Origin: JAOTVV01 sp041602035
GTDB lineage: Bacteria; Gemmatimonadota; Gemmatimonadetes; Gemmatimonadales; GWC2-71-9
Reading direction: 5' to 3'
Length of the DNA: 64,000 nt
NCBI GenBank assembly: GCA_041602035.1
Contig: JBFIHA010000016.1
Coordinates: 4,425-68,424 of the forward strand
This document shows, piece after piece, positions 47,774-57,119 of the stretch (positions are counted from its first letter, which is position 1; each line of letters opens with the position of its first letter). The notes beneath the pieces were generated by a model that did no database searches, was not told where the DNA came from, and was given only the letters and a program-made list of their open reading frames with translations. A program made the translations under genes and the position numbers.

Positions 47774-49092
47774 CGGGCACCCCCTTCCCGCTCAGCCCCG
47801 GGTGGCGGTACCGGAGCACTACGGTCACCCTCGGGGAGCGGGACCGACGGCTGGCCAGGCTCGACCTGCTCGACGGCGGCGCCCGCTCCCAGGGATTCCG
47901 AGGGCGCCACCGAGCCGATCGCGCGCCCTGCGATCCACAGGGCGACGTACCCAACGAAGAACGCGAGGCCCAACACCGCCACCACGGGCCGCTTTCGGAG
48001 CTGCCGAGCAGGTCCTCGGTCGAGCAGCGGAACCAGGACGAGGCTGACGCCCAACAGTGTGAACAGGACGAATCCCCACGTGCCGGCCAGGCGGATCAAC
48101 GCCAGCGAGACGTCGACAGGCACCCAGGTGGACACGAGCACGTCAGGCACGGCATACGGATCGGCCGGATCGGCGAGCACGCGCGGAAACAGGATCGCCA
48201 GGGTGAGGGCCACCGCGAGGGTCGTAAGGGCCACAACAAATGAGCGGAGCAGGTGATTGGGGTAGAACGGAATCCCCTCCTTCGGCTGCTCTTCCGGTGA
48301 GAATCGGCCGCTACGCCTCCACCGACGTCGTTCGGCCTCAACGTTCATGGGCGGCGCGATCCCGCGCCGCCGCACCAACGTGAAGTGGTATCCAAGCAGC
48401 GCGAATGCGATCCATGGGAGCACGATGACGTGGAGCGCGAAGAACCGACTCAAGGTTGCGCCCGACGGTATGACGTCGCCCATGATGGCCTCGGCCAACT
48501 GCCGGCCGACCAGCGGGATCCGGGCGATAGCCGTCATCACCTCGGTAAGTGTCCAGTACGCCCACTGGTCCCACGGGAGGAGATAGCCGGTTCCCCCGAA
48601 AACGAGCACGACGAAGAGAAGGAGAATGCCGATGAGCCAGTTGGTCTCGCGGGGCGGCTTGTACGCCGCCTCGAAGAACACGCGAGCCATGTGCATGAGG
48701 AGCACGATCACGATGAGATTGGCCGACCAGTGGTGGAGATCGCGCACCAACCAGCCAAACGGCGTCTCGGAGACGATGTGCTGAACGCTGGGATAGGCTT
48801 CCTGCACGGACGGGCGGTAGAACAGCGCCAACAGCACACCGGTGACGACCAACACTACGAACAGCAGGTACGTGACGCTGCCGAGCGCGTGTCGCCAGCC
48901 AACATGGGGCGCCAGCCGGTAACGCAGCGCCTTGCGCAGCGCCTCATCGATGCTGAGGCTACGATCGATCGGCCCGTAGAGCAGGCCGATGAACCGGACC
49001 ATGCCCAGGAGACTCGCGTCGGTGCTGGCCTTGATATCGTCCCACACGCCAACGATGGCACGCCATAAGGCGGCGAGCGTCTGTCGAATCAC
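47770..49092 (-). CDS. Cytochrome b/b6-like subunit (module B)
   Basis: 440 residues with about eight membrane helices. WRHALGSVTYLLFVVLVVTGVLLAL, GWLVRDLHHWSANLIVIVLLMHMARVF and FFALHVIVLPWIAFALLGYHF carry the two histidine pairs for hemes bL and bH. GGTGYLLPWDQWAYW is the quinol-site region. PEWY of the Qo site, present in the module A subunit (IKPEWYFMF), has no match in this one. A proline- and glycine-rich tail (after about 400) is unusual. It partners a Rieske-like protein without Fe-S ligands. Confidence 0.92.
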   Translation of the reverse strand: MIRQTLAALWRAIVGVWDDIKASTDASLLGMVRFIGLLYGPIDRSLSIDEALRKALRYRLAPHVGWRHALGSVTYLLFVVLVVTGVLLALFYRPSVQEAYPSVQHIVSETPFGWLVRDLHHWSANLIVIVLLMHMARVFFEAAYKPPRETNWLIGILLLFVVLVFGGTGYLLPWDQWAYWTLTEVMTAIARIPLVGRQLAEAIMGDVIPSGATLSRFFALHVIVLPWIAFALLGYHFTLVRRRGIAPPMNVEAERRRWRRSGRFSPEEQPKEGIPFYPNHLLRSFVVALTTLAVALTLAILFPRVLADPADPYAVPDVLVSTWVPVDVSLALIRLAGTWGFVLFTLLGVSLVLVPLLDRGPARQLRKRPVVAVLGLAFFVGYVALWIAGRAIGSVAPSESLGAGAAVEQVEPGQPSVPLPEGDRSAPVPPPGAEREGGAR

Positions 49093-49094
49093 GG

Positions 49095-49619
49095 TTATGA
49101 CCTCCCCACGTAAACCACACCGTCCCGGAGGAACACGGGGTACCGCTGCAAGGCTCTCGTCGAGGTTCCGGCCACCACCGTCCCGTCGACATCGTACACG
49201 ACATAACTACAGGGCGAAACGATGCGCGAGGCCTCCTCCTCCCAGCGCAGGAGACACCCGTCGGCGGGCGAGGAGCCGTCAACTGCCGCGAAGCGATCCT
49301 GTCCGAGGCGCACGACCAGGATAGCGCGGTCGCCCCACCGAATGAGCCGGCTCGCTCCGACCGGGACGTCGCGTTCCTGCGCGACACGGACCACCGGTTG
49401 CAGCTCGGGAATCTCCAAGTGGTCACCGGGCGACACGTACAGGACGGTGCCCAGCGCCACACCCGCGATAATCAGCGCAACGACCGCACCGAGTAGCAGG
49501 TCGTTGAATCCGAGGCCGGCTTGGTTCTCCTCCTGCCTGTCGTCGTTCAGTGTGCCCTCCTCGCGAATTTCGTCAGTCGGCGTGTCCCCGTGCGGCCAGG
49601 GGACCTCGTGGACCGCCAT
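49095..49619 (-). CDS. Rieske-fold protein lacking all Fe-S ligands
   Basis: 174 residues: a charged N-terminus, a membrane helix (about 37-62) and a small beta domain. Where Rieske proteins have CTHLGC and CPCH, this one reads S117-P-A119-D-G-C122 and S135-P-C137-S138. The four cluster ligands (C, H, C, H) are S, A, S, S, but the two disulfide cysteines remain. It therefore cannot bind a [2Fe-2S] cluster, though the fold should stay. It lies three bases before the module B cytochrome b gene. No ribosome site is clear at the ATG. Confidence 0.82.
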   Translation of the reverse strand: MAVHEVPWPHGDTPTDEIREEGTLNDDRQEENQAGLGFNDLLLGAVVALIIAGVALGTVLYVSPGDHLEIPELQPVVRVAQERDVPVGASRLIRWGDRAILVVRLGQDRFAAVDGSSPADGCLLRWEEEASRIVSPCSYVVYDVDGTVVAGTSTRALQRYPVFLRDGVVYVGRS

Positions 49620-49703
49620 CGTGCGACCGGCCCCGTCCTCGTCGTAGGACGGAGCCGGTCCGAGTGCTACTCCCTGTCCCGCGTGGGACGGGCCCCGACC
49701 TCG

Positions 49704-51254
49704 TCAGTTCGGTGGCGCCGGCACACTCAAGTCGACCGACGCCGGAGGCGCCGGCAGCCCATAGTAGCTGATCGCGTGCTGGATCGAGGCGCGGAGCAGG
49801 TTCCGCAGGAACGGCGGGTTGTGCACCCCGTTGCCGCTCGTGTGGTGGCCCGTGAACCGCACCGTGTCCGAGCCGACGATGGTGTTGCCGTCGAGGAAAT
49901 GCTCCCGATCATGCGTCGCGGCGATCTGTGCGTTGTGGAGAATCCCCTCCGCCGCCGTGAACAGCGTGTCCGCCATGTCGATCTGCTTCTGATCACCGGT
50001 CACCTGCAGGATCTGCGGGAGCACCCCCGCGTCGGTCGGCGCCGGATCGATGATAGTGTTGGCGTTCGCGTCGACCCAGATCTGGTCGAGGAGCGTGTTC
50101 AGCTCGCTCTTGAATCCCTCATAGAACGCCTGGGAGTTCGCCGCGGTACCGTGACAACCCATACAGGCCCCCCACGACCGCTCGTCGTTGGCACAACTCG
50201 CCGTGGTGGGAATGCCCTGCGCATCGAGGCACGGAATGGCCTCGAACAGGTGTCCGACGCTCTGGAACACAAACCCTCCCTGCGCGTCGGTCACCTCGAA
50301 CATTTCCACGTGACACGTCGCGCAGAGGCGCGGATTCGCCGTCGGATTGCCATGCGTCCCGGTCAGCCCATCGAGCCACTCGAAACCGGGGGGCCACCAC
50401 CCCACCTGCTGCCCCAAGACCAGCGGTCCCTGAGCGGCGTGCGGCCCCCGGAACCCCTCGCCGGGGACCGTGCGCCGATTGTGGCACTTGATGCAGAGGT
50501 TCCGTGTCGTCGGCTCCCCGACCGGTGCCCGGAGCTGGGCCGGGTTGGTGGCATCGTGCGGGTCGTGGCACACCACGCAGACAATGGGCAGTGGGGCATC
50601 GCCCTTCTCGACGTACTTGGCGTTGACCCCGAACTGCTCCACCAGCGCGCCCTGCGCACTGTGGCACTCACTGCATGACGGAATCGATCCCCGCGAGAAG
50701 CTCGTCCCCGACCCGTGCTTCGACAGCTCCCACTGCTCGACGAACGGGTGATGGGCGCCGGAATGGCACTCGCCACAGCCGTTGGTCGCGGCGCTGGCAG
50801 CCAGAATCGATGCGAGCGGCTTGACAGCCTGCGGGTTGGACACATGATCGACTCCCGGCCCGTGACAGCTCTCGCACTGGACGTCGTGGTACACGGCGGC
50901 CAGGGCCGCGTCGTCACGCACGGCCGGATACCCCGCCACGGCGGTCACGGCGTTGCCGTTCTGGCTCACCGTGTGACACGGTTCACAGAAGTCTTGCGCC
51001 GCCCCAGAGGCCTGGAGGGTCGACCACGCGTCCGCATGGTGGGTCTGCGACCACGTGGCCTGCTCGTCTGCATGGCAGTTGCCGCACGTGGTCTGTTTGT
51101 CAGCGACCGAGAAGTAGCCAAGGAACCCCGCCACAGCGTCAGCTGGCGCATTGAAGGGTGCACGATCCTTGAAGGCGATATCGTCCCCGCACGCACTGGC
51201 AAGCACAAGACCCACCGTAGCCGCCCCAGGAAGTGCCTTCCGCAATTGGACCAT
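49704..51254 (-). CDS. 9-heme lipoprotein cytochrome, probably outer membrane
   Basis: 516 residues from the ATG at 51254, 13 bases after GGGGGAGG; a GTG four codons earlier is too close to it. The signal ends LASAC, with a lipobox at Cys22. Nine CXXCH motifs (CGNCH, CEPCH, CESCH, CGECH, CSECH, CVVCH, CIKCH, CATCH, CMGCH) fill residues 55-370. The last 140 residues hold no heme motif but several histidines (FTGHHTSGNGVHNP). The early part (TWSQTHHADAW, VQCESCHGPG) is like cytochrome c554-type proteins. Surface exposure is inferred. Confidence 0.87.
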   Translation of the reverse strand: MVQLRKALPGAATVGLVLASACGDDIAFKDRAPFNAPADAVAGFLGYFSVADKQTTCGNCHADEQATWSQTHHADAWSTLQASGAAQDFCEPCHTVSQNGNAVTAVAGYPAVRDDAALAAVYHDVQCESCHGPGVDHVSNPQAVKPLASILAASAATNGCGECHSGAHHPFVEQWELSKHGSGTSFSRGSIPSCSECHSAQGALVEQFGVNAKYVEKGDAPLPIVCVVCHDPHDATNPAQLRAPVGEPTTRNLCIKCHNRRTVPGEGFRGPHAAQGPLVLGQQVGWWPPGFEWLDGLTGTHGNPTANPRLCATCHVEMFEVTDAQGGFVFQSVGHLFEAIPCLDAQGIPTTASCANDERSWGACMGCHGTAANSQAFYEGFKSELNTLLDQIWVDANANTIIDPAPTDAGVLPQILQVTGDQKQIDMADTLFTAAEGILHNAQIAATHDREHFLDGNTIVGSDTVRFTGHHTSGNGVHNPPFLRNLLRASIQHAISYYGLPAPPASVDLSVPAPPN

Positions 51255-51436
51255 GAACCAGCGCACACCTCCCCCTTTCTCGAAGTTCCCGTGCCAATCC
51301 CCTTCACGACAATATCTATAGAAGATTCTGGGGCTGGCAATACCTCGAACACCTATGAAGCGGGCTTCACGCTACTCTCACGGACGAGATTCGGCACCCT
51401 AGGAGCGGAGGCGTGCTGGGACCCTCGGGGTGTGCT

Positions 51437-52537
51437 TCAGGTCGTCGGGCTGGCGGTGTATCCCAGGTAGGTCAGGATGATGATGTAGATGATGGCCGCA
51501 ATCACGAGCCACGTGACGACCGGCGTCGGCTCACCCCGCGCACTGCGCTTGTCCAACGCCGGGATGATCACGAGCAGTAGCCCCGCCACGGCGAAGCCGA
51601 GTATGCCCACCAGTTCACCTTCGAGCACGAGGATGTGAGCCGGAAGGTATTTCAATGTCTGGAACATGAACATGAAGTACCACTCGGGCTTGATCCCCGC
51701 CGGCGCCGGAGCGAAGGGATCAGCCTTGACGCCGAGCTCTGCCGGGAAGAACGCGGCCAATGCAGCGAGTACGGCGAGTGCCGTGAGCCATCCGACGAGG
51801 TCACGCAGCAGGAAGTTGGGGAAGAACGGCATGGTGCGGTTCGCCCCACCCTGCCGCTCGATGTCGAGCGGCACGCTCATCCCATGTTTCTGCACCATGA
51901 AGAGGTGTAACCCGAGGAGCACGGCAGACGTTGCTGGCAGCACAGCGACGTGCACGGCATAAAACCGCGTGAGGGTGGCGCCGGTCACATCTTCCCCGCC
52001 CCGCGCCACGCGTAGCAGGAACTCCCCGACGACAGGTACCACACCCAAAATCTCGGTACCGACGCGCGTCGCAAAATACGCCAGCTCGTTCCACGGCAAC
52101 AGGTAGCCGGTGAACCCAAAGGCTAACGCCAAACCCAACAGCCCCGCCCCACTGAACCACGTGATCTCTCTCGGGGGACGATACGCGCGCAACCACAGCA
52201 CGCTGAACATGTGGAGGAACAATGTGAAGATCATGAGGTTGGCCGCCCAATGGTGGATCGAGCGGACCAGCCACCCAAACTCCACTTCCGCCATCAGAAA
52301 CTGCACCGATTCGTACGCTTCCTCGGCGCTCGGGCGGTAGTAGAACAGGAGGAGCACGCCGGTCGCGATCTGCACGACGAAGAGAAACAGCGTCATTCCC
52401 CCGAGGTAGTACCAGATGGTATGCCGGTGGACGGGGACGTCCTTCTTCTTCGCCAACTCGCCCAGCGCTGCCAGCCCGAGCCGGTCGTCGAGCCACCCGT
52501 ACAGCCGCTGGAACCGCCCCTGCTCGTCGTCGTCCAT
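51437..52537 (-). CDS. Cytochrome b/b6-like subunit (module A)
   Basis: 366 residues from the ATG at 52537, one base after the Rieske stop. About eight membrane helices. The first part has heme ligands SIHHWAANLMIFTLFLHMFSV and FYAVHVAVLPATSAVLLGLH. The petD-like second part has the Qo-site motif PEWY in IKPEWYFMFMFQTLKYLP. The two halves are fused in one chain, as in mitochondrial-type cytochrome b. With a normal Rieske protein upstream, this module should oxidise quinol with a bifurcating Qo site. Confidence 0.95.
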   Translation of the reverse strand: MDDDEQGRFQRLYGWLDDRLGLAALGELAKKKDVPVHRHTIWYYLGGMTLFLFVVQIATGVLLLFYYRPSAEEAYESVQFLMAEVEFGWLVRSIHHWAANLMIFTLFLHMFSVLWLRAYRPPREITWFSGAGLLGLALAFGFTGYLLPWNELAYFATRVGTEILGVVPVVGEFLLRVARGGEDVTGATLTRFYAVHVAVLPATSAVLLGLHLFMVQKHGMSVPLDIERQGGANRTMPFFPNFLLRDLVGWLTALAVLAALAAFFPAELGVKADPFAPAPAGIKPEWYFMFMFQTLKYLPAHILVLEGELVGILGFAVAGLLLVIIPALDKRSARGEPTPVVTWLVIAAIIYIIILTYLGYTASPTT

Positions 52538-52538
52538 G

Positions 52539-53021
52539 TCAGCTCCCCCGACTGACGACGATCTGGTCATCCCGCACGTTGACCGTGTACAGCTCCAACG
52601 GCTCGGGCGGCGGACCCTGGAGCACTCGACCGTTGAGGTCGAAGTGCCCATTGTGACACGCACACCAGACATGGTGGATGTCCGAGCGGTATTGGACGAT
52701 GCACCCTAGATGGGTGCACGCCGCCGACATGGCGCGCAGTTCGCCGGTGGCCGCCCGCACCAGAATGCCGGGACGGCTGCCGAACTTGAAGATCCTGCCC
52801 TCGTTGGGGCCAAGGTCATTGGGGCCGAACGGGAGCGTGACCGAGGCCGCCGCCGATTCCGCCGATGCAGGCGGTACGAGGTAGCGGCCGGCGGGATACA
52901 CGACGGCGAGCACGAGGCCGCCGACGCTGGTGCTCAGGAGCCACGTGGTCAAGGTCCGGCTCATCAGCCAGTCGATGAACCGCCGTCGGGACTGGCCGGA
53001 GACCGATCCGGTCTGCTCCAT
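52539..53021 (-). CDS. Rieske iron-sulfur protein (module A)
   Basis: 160 residues from the ATG at 53021 (GAGG seven bases upstream). The N-terminus SRRRFIDWLMSR resembles the twin-arginine signal-anchor of Rieske proteins, followed by a helix at about 27-45. The cluster site is intact: C102-T-H104-L-G-C107 and C120-A-C122-H123, where C102/H104/C120/H123 bind [2Fe-2S] and C107/C122 form the disulfide. The second motif is CACHNGHF instead of the usual CPCHGSxF. It sits between the 9-heme and cytochrome b genes. Confidence 0.95.
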   Translation of the reverse strand: MEQTGSVSGQSRRRFIDWLMSRTLTTWLLSTSVGGLVLAVVYPAGRYLVPPASAESAAASVTLPFGPNDLGPNEGRIFKFGSRPGILVRAATGELRAMSAACTHLGCIVQYRSDIHHVWCACHNGHFDLNGRVLQGPPPEPLELYTVNVRDDQIVVSRGS

Positions 53022-53051
53022 TCCATTCACCTCACGTGGGGTCACGGGTGG

Positions 53052-54317
53052 CTAGCGCTCCGTCTGTCGGATCTTGATGACGAGTCCGACGATCAGGGCG
53101 ACGATGATCGTCACCGACACTCCCAAGCCCGTTCGGCGGAACCGCAGGTCGTCGAGGGCGTCCACCCCGCGCTCGTGGGCGGCGGCTGTCACGTTCAACC
53201 CTTCGTCGACAAACGCCGCGACGCGTGCCGGGTTGAAGGTGTGCACGGCCGCCCGGGCCTGGACCAACGCGTTGAGCCCGCCCTGGAGTTCAAAGCGTGC
53301 CTGGCTGACTTCCATCCCGGCGTGCTCTGCTCGGAGGAGCAGCGAGTCAGCGCTGCCAAAGGCCACACGCAGGGAATCGAGCCGCGTTCGCATGGTCGTC
53401 GCCGTGGTCCCGCCCGCGTCCTGGGCCACGTGGCATTGCCCGCAGACGGCGCCCTCGCCCAAGCCGAGGAGTTCCGCCCCGGCACGCACGATCTCGTGAT
53501 TGCCGTGGCACGTGGCGCACCCCGGATTGCCGAGCAGTGCGAACGTGCGGGAGTGGCGGCTCTCAGCGAAGTACTCCGCGATCACCGAGTGGCATTGTCC
53601 GCACACGTTGCCGACCCATGAGAACCCGGGGGGGGCCGCCCCGTGGTTGCCGTGGCAGTCGTTGCAGGTCGGGGCCGAGAGATCTCCCTCGACGTTCATC
53701 ATGACCCAGTGTACGCTGCGTCGGTACTTCTCGAGCTGATCGGTGGGGATCTGGTATCCCGCCATGTGTTGCGCGTCGGCGTGGCACGCGCCACAGGTGT
53801 CGCCGACGTTGAGCGGGTGCACGCTGGATGCTGCGTCAGCCGGTGGCTTGATGGTATGGGCCGGATGACAGCTGGTGCAGACGGCAACCGCCGTATCCCC
53901 GAGTTCCGCGAGGCGTCGCCCGTGAACTGACGTGGCATACTCGGCGGCCTGGTCTACGCGGAGCGACGGATTGAACTGCCGCATGTATGCGGCATCCGAG
54001 TGGCAGCGTCCGCAGAAGCTGGCCAGCCGCAGCTTTCCAGGACGGCCCACGAAGCCCTTGTCCGGATCCATGCCCTCGAATCCCGCTACCGTCGGGTCGC
54101 CGCCGTGGCAATCGGCGCACCCGAGGCCGCGGGCGGCGTGGATGTCGCCGGCAAACGCTCGGGCCGGCCCTCCCAGACGCTGGTCATCGAGGACACCATG
54201 GCACACCCTGCAGTTGTCGACCGCCGCCTCCTGCTCCTGCGCGCGAACGGTTCCGGCCCACGCGACCGCCGCCGTCACTGCCGCGACGATGAGGCATCGG
54301 TTCCACGTCCACTGCAT
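53052..54317 (-). CDS. 9-heme cytochrome with C-terminal anchor (module A)
   Basis: 421 residues from the ATG at 54317 (GGAGGG eight bases upstream). Signal to VRAQ, then nine CXXCH motifs: CRVCH, CADCH, CGRCH, CTSCH, CGACH, CNDCH, CGQCH, CATCH, CGQCH. Then comes a heme-free helical part and a membrane helix (about 392-412). It is 31 bases before the Rieske gene and is the first gene of the module, so its promoter should lie in 54318-54576. It is a paralogue of the module B 9-heme protein and probably the electron acceptor from the Rieske centre. Confidence 0.92.
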   Translation of the reverse strand: MQWTWNRCLIVAAVTAAVAWAGTVRAQEQEAAVDNCRVCHGVLDDQRLGGPARAFAGDIHAARGLGCADCHGGDPTVAGFEGMDPDKGFVGRPGKLRLASFCGRCHSDAAYMRQFNPSLRVDQAAEYATSVHGRRLAELGDTAVAVCTSCHPAHTIKPPADAASSVHPLNVGDTCGACHADAQHMAGYQIPTDQLEKYRRSVHWVMMNVEGDLSAPTCNDCHGNHGAAPPGFSWVGNVCGQCHSVIAEYFAESRHSRTFALLGNPGCATCHGNHEIVRAGAELLGLGEGAVCGQCHVAQDAGGTTATTMRTRLDSLRVAFGSADSLLLRAEHAGMEVSQARFELQGGLNALVQARAAVHTFNPARVAAFVDEGLNVTAAAHERGVDALDDLRFRRTGLGVSVTIIVALIVGLVIKIRQTER

Positions 54318-54576
54318 CACCGAACCCTCCCCAGCGGTGTCAGAATAGGTTGGGAGGATGGCCGCCTCGCCGATCCAGTGGGGTGCGGGCCCCGCTTGCC
54401 CCCGGACAATCGGCAATCGAGGCTCGCCCGGCGTCCTGCCGATCTCCCATGACGCGCACCATGTCTGCTAGGCAACCAGTAACAGTGCATGGCTCGGTCT
54501 CGGAGAGCAACCCGACCCCAGTTGCTGCGGAGAGCAGCATGCCACCCGTACTCCCGAGACGTCCGGATCGCCTCGT

Positions 54577-54984
54577 CTAGGATCCGGCTCCGGCTTCCTC
54601 ACTCCGCCCTCCAAGCACCAGACCCACCATGCCCATGAGGAAGGCAGCCGCACCGGCGAAGACCGTTCCCCGCTGCAGTGTGCGGAGCCATGCCGGCACC
54701 TCCGCGACCAGCCCCCACACGTACAGGAGCAAGCCGATCGTCAGGAGCGCCACCCCTGCGGAGAAGAGGCGAATCCACTTGAGCCGCCGCGCGTACCGCC
54801 CGAGCGGAAAACTGCACTCGGGGCACACTACGCCACTCGGCGGCCGCCAGACAAACGACCACCGCTTTCCCTCGCCCGGCGGTGGGACCTGGGTGGCCGG
54901 CTGCACCGGCTGCACGAGCTTCCCGCAGCCGGGGCATTTGAGCGACGTGAGCGCCGCGCTGATTCGTGCACTGATCCGATTCAT
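54577..54984 (-). CDS. Zinc-ribbon membrane protein, unknown function
   Basis: 135 residues: an N-terminal zinc-ribbon with CPGC and CPEC pairs (about residues 17-20 and 54-57) and two membrane helices (about 70-90 and 108-125). The cysteines are separated by a long loop rich in proline. No catalytic motif. It lies alone between two respiratory loci; a role in cytochrome assembly would be a guess from position only. Confidence 0.7.
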   Translation of the reverse strand: MNRISARISAALTSLKCPGCGKLVQPVQPATQVPPPGEGKRWSFVWRPPSGVVCPECSFPLGRYARRLKWIRLFSAGVALLTIGLLLYVWGLVAEVPAWLRTLQRGTVFAGAAAFLMGMVGLVLGGRSEEAGAGS

Positions 54985-55087
54985 GGCCAGTCCTCACACA
55001 GAAGGGGCGCGCACCGGCTCACCGCCGGGGCGTCCGTCCGCTGCCTGCCTGCAGGCCGTCCCGGCAGTGGTGGCGCAGCCAACGAAC

Positions 55088-56302
55088 TCACGATAGCGCT
55101 GGTTCCGCGCCCGCGGTAGTTGCCGCTGGATCACTCGTACCCTGATCCATCCACGGGGGGAGGATCTTGACCAGGGCCCACAGGATCACAAACGGGAGAA
55201 CCAGCAACCCTACGGACACGGCGAGTCCCTCGACACCGAAGAGCTGGACCTTGTAGACCGTCAGGCCGCGCAGGCTCTTCGAGAAGAGCTGACCACCGAT
55301 GACCACGTTCCAGCGGATGCTGAAGATACCGATCTGGATCAGGACGGCAGCCACCAGATAGGTCAGCTGTTTCAGCTCGGGCGGGAGGCGCACGAAGCCG
55401 CCCTTCCGCAATCCAGGCGAGACGAGCGCGAGCGTAATGAGGGGGATCACCGTTCCCAACACCACCTGCAGGACGATCAGACTGAGAAACAGCCGGCTCT
55501 CGACCATTTGGGACAGAATCCGGATGGACTCCTCCGCCTCGTACAGTCGGTGAATGAAATCCAGTGACTCGAGCGAGAAGTCCACCACGACGGCATAGAA
55601 GAGGAACTGTGCCAGTTTGTCCATGCACGCCATGTCCACTTTGCGCCAGCGGAACATGGTGGTGAGCATGTAGATGACCAACACGAGCGCGATGCCGGAC
55701 ACGATCGCCGAGAACAGAAACACCACCGGCATCAGGACGCTGCTCCACCACGGGTTGGCCTTGACAGATCCGAAGATGAACCCGACGTACCCGTGAAGCA
55801 GGAAGGCGGAGGGAATACCCACGATCGTGATGACCCGGCCTGCACGGTCGTCGAACCGCAACGAACGTTCGGAGAGATCGGTGGCGCCAAGGGTGAGCGC
55901 GTAGCGAATCCACCGCATCACCCCGCGATCGCTGCGGGCCCACAGGACCAGGTCCTTCCGATAGTCGAACCAGATCTCCAGCAGCAACACCACCGCCAGA
56001 TACCATGCGTAGACGAAGCCGAACATGGCCATCGCCGATTTGCGATTGGGTGTCAGGAAGATCTCGTACGACCGTAGCGGATGGCCGAGGTGCGCGAGCA
56101 GAGGCAATGGGGCTACCAGGAGAAACGCCAGCGCCGTGAGCAGCGCGAGCCGATAGGTCGGCTGCACCTCCTTCACATTGAAGACCCGCTCGAGCGACGC
56201 CAGGATGAAGGCGCCGGCCACCAAGCCCGTGAGGTACGGATACAGGACGATCAGGAGGCTCCACTGGAGCTCGAACTCGTTGGGATAGATGTATCCCTGC
56301 AC
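55088..56302 (-). CDS. NrfD/PsrC-family quinol-interacting membrane subunit
   Basis: 404 residues, starting at GTG one base after the ferredoxin-type stop. About nine to ten membrane helices. The first, QWSLLIVLYPYLTGLVAGAFILASLERVF, is a normal NrfD opening and GHPLRSYEIFL follows. NrfD proteins exchange electrons or protons with menaquinol for an adjoining Fe-S subunit. It completes a three-gene set with the four-cluster ferredoxin and 8-heme cytochrome, but no molybdenum or other catalytic subunit is encoded. Confidence 0.92.
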   Translation of the reverse strand: MQGYIYPNEFELQWSLLIVLYPYLTGLVAGAFILASLERVFNVKEVQPTYRLALLTALAFLLVAPLPLLAHLGHPLRSYEIFLTPNRKSAMAMFGFVYAWYLAVVLLLEIWFDYRKDLVLWARSDRGVMRWIRYALTLGATDLSERSLRFDDRAGRVITIVGIPSAFLLHGYVGFIFGSVKANPWWSSVLMPVVFLFSAIVSGIALVLVIYMLTTMFRWRKVDMACMDKLAQFLFYAVVVDFSLESLDFIHRLYEAEESIRILSQMVESRLFLSLIVLQVVLGTVIPLITLALVSPGLRKGGFVRLPPELKQLTYLVAAVLIQIGIFSIRWNVVIGGQLFSKSLRGLTVYKVQLFGVEGLAVSVGLLVLPFVILWALVKILPPWMDQGTSDPAATTAGAEPALS

Positions 56303-56303
56303 G

Positions 56304-57119
56304 CTAGCTCACCTCTCCATCCAAGTTCGCGTACAGCACCTTGGGCGCCGTGTTGAGGTGCGGTTTCAGCACCTGGATCTGATTGAACCGCGTAAACCGC
56401 GCGAGCGGCGTTGCGCGGCCCCGCACCTCACCGAAGACGCGGGCCCCCGTGGGACACACCTCGACACAGGCCGGCACTTGACCCCGCACCAACCGGTGGT
56501 AGCAGAACGTGCACTTCGCAGCGACGTGGGTCTCGGGATGGAGGTACCGCGCGCCGTAGGGGCAGGCCTGAATGCAGTAGCGGCATCCGATGCAATAGTC
56601 GTCGTCGACCAGCACCACCCCGTCGTCGGTCATGAACGTCACCCCCACCGGACAGACTTGGACACACGGTGGGCTGTCACACTGATTGCAGAGTTTCGGC
56701 ACGAAGAACGTCCGCTCGACGTTCGCCTGCGTGAGCGGCGGAAATCCATCCAGCCCGCCGTTGGGGCTGTCGACCTCCACCTCGTCGTCCTCGGTGATGA
56801 CGTAGCGCTCGATCCACGTATTGAAGTAGTGCGGATCGACGGGCACGTCGTTCTCGGTCTTGCACGCCGCGACACACCTCGCACATCCGATGCACTTGGA
56901 GGGATCGACTCCCATGCCGTAATAGTGCGCGCGCGCGTCGTAGACACCGTCGGTAGTCTGCTGTCCGAGTGCGACCGGGAGGCGGACCACACCGAAGAGC
57001 ATCGGCGCGGCGGCGCACGCGCCGGCGACGGCGTGGCTCAGGAACCGTCGTCTGTCGAGTGCCGGATTCGCTGGCGCGTCGCTCGAGGGGCGCGCCGGAT
57101 CACCGAGGTCAGAACTCAC
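56304..57119 (-). CDS. Periplasmic four-cluster ferredoxin-type protein
   Basis: 271 residues from the GTG at 57119, overlapping the 8-heme stop (GTGA). DRRRFLSHAV near residue 22 is a Tat signal, so the folded protein is exported. Four [4Fe-4S] sites can be read: CIGCARCVAAC, CNQCDSPPCVQVC, CIGCRYCIQAC, and CTFC...CVEVC. This is the NrfC/PsrB/DmsB pattern. It would carry electrons between the NrfD subunit and the 8-heme cytochrome. Confidence 0.94.
   Translation of the reverse strand: MSSDLGDPARPSSDAPANPALDRRRFLSHAVAGACAAAPMLFGVVRLPVALGQQTTDGVYDARAHYYGMGVDPSKCIGCARCVAACKTENDVPVDPHYFNTWIERYVITEDDEVEVDSPNGGLDGFPPLTQANVERTFFVPKLCNQCDSPPCVQVCPVGVTFMTDDGVVLVDDDYCIGCRYCIQACPYGARYLHPETHVAAKCTFCYHRLVRGQVPACVEVCPTGARVFGEVRGRATPLARFTRFNQIQVLKPHLNTAPKVLYANLDGEVS

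Noticed and set aside
44506..54317. Ammonia-forming nitrite reductase (NrfA) or octaheme reductase among the cytochromes
   Set aside because: No CXXCK heme motif was found in any of the multiheme proteins.
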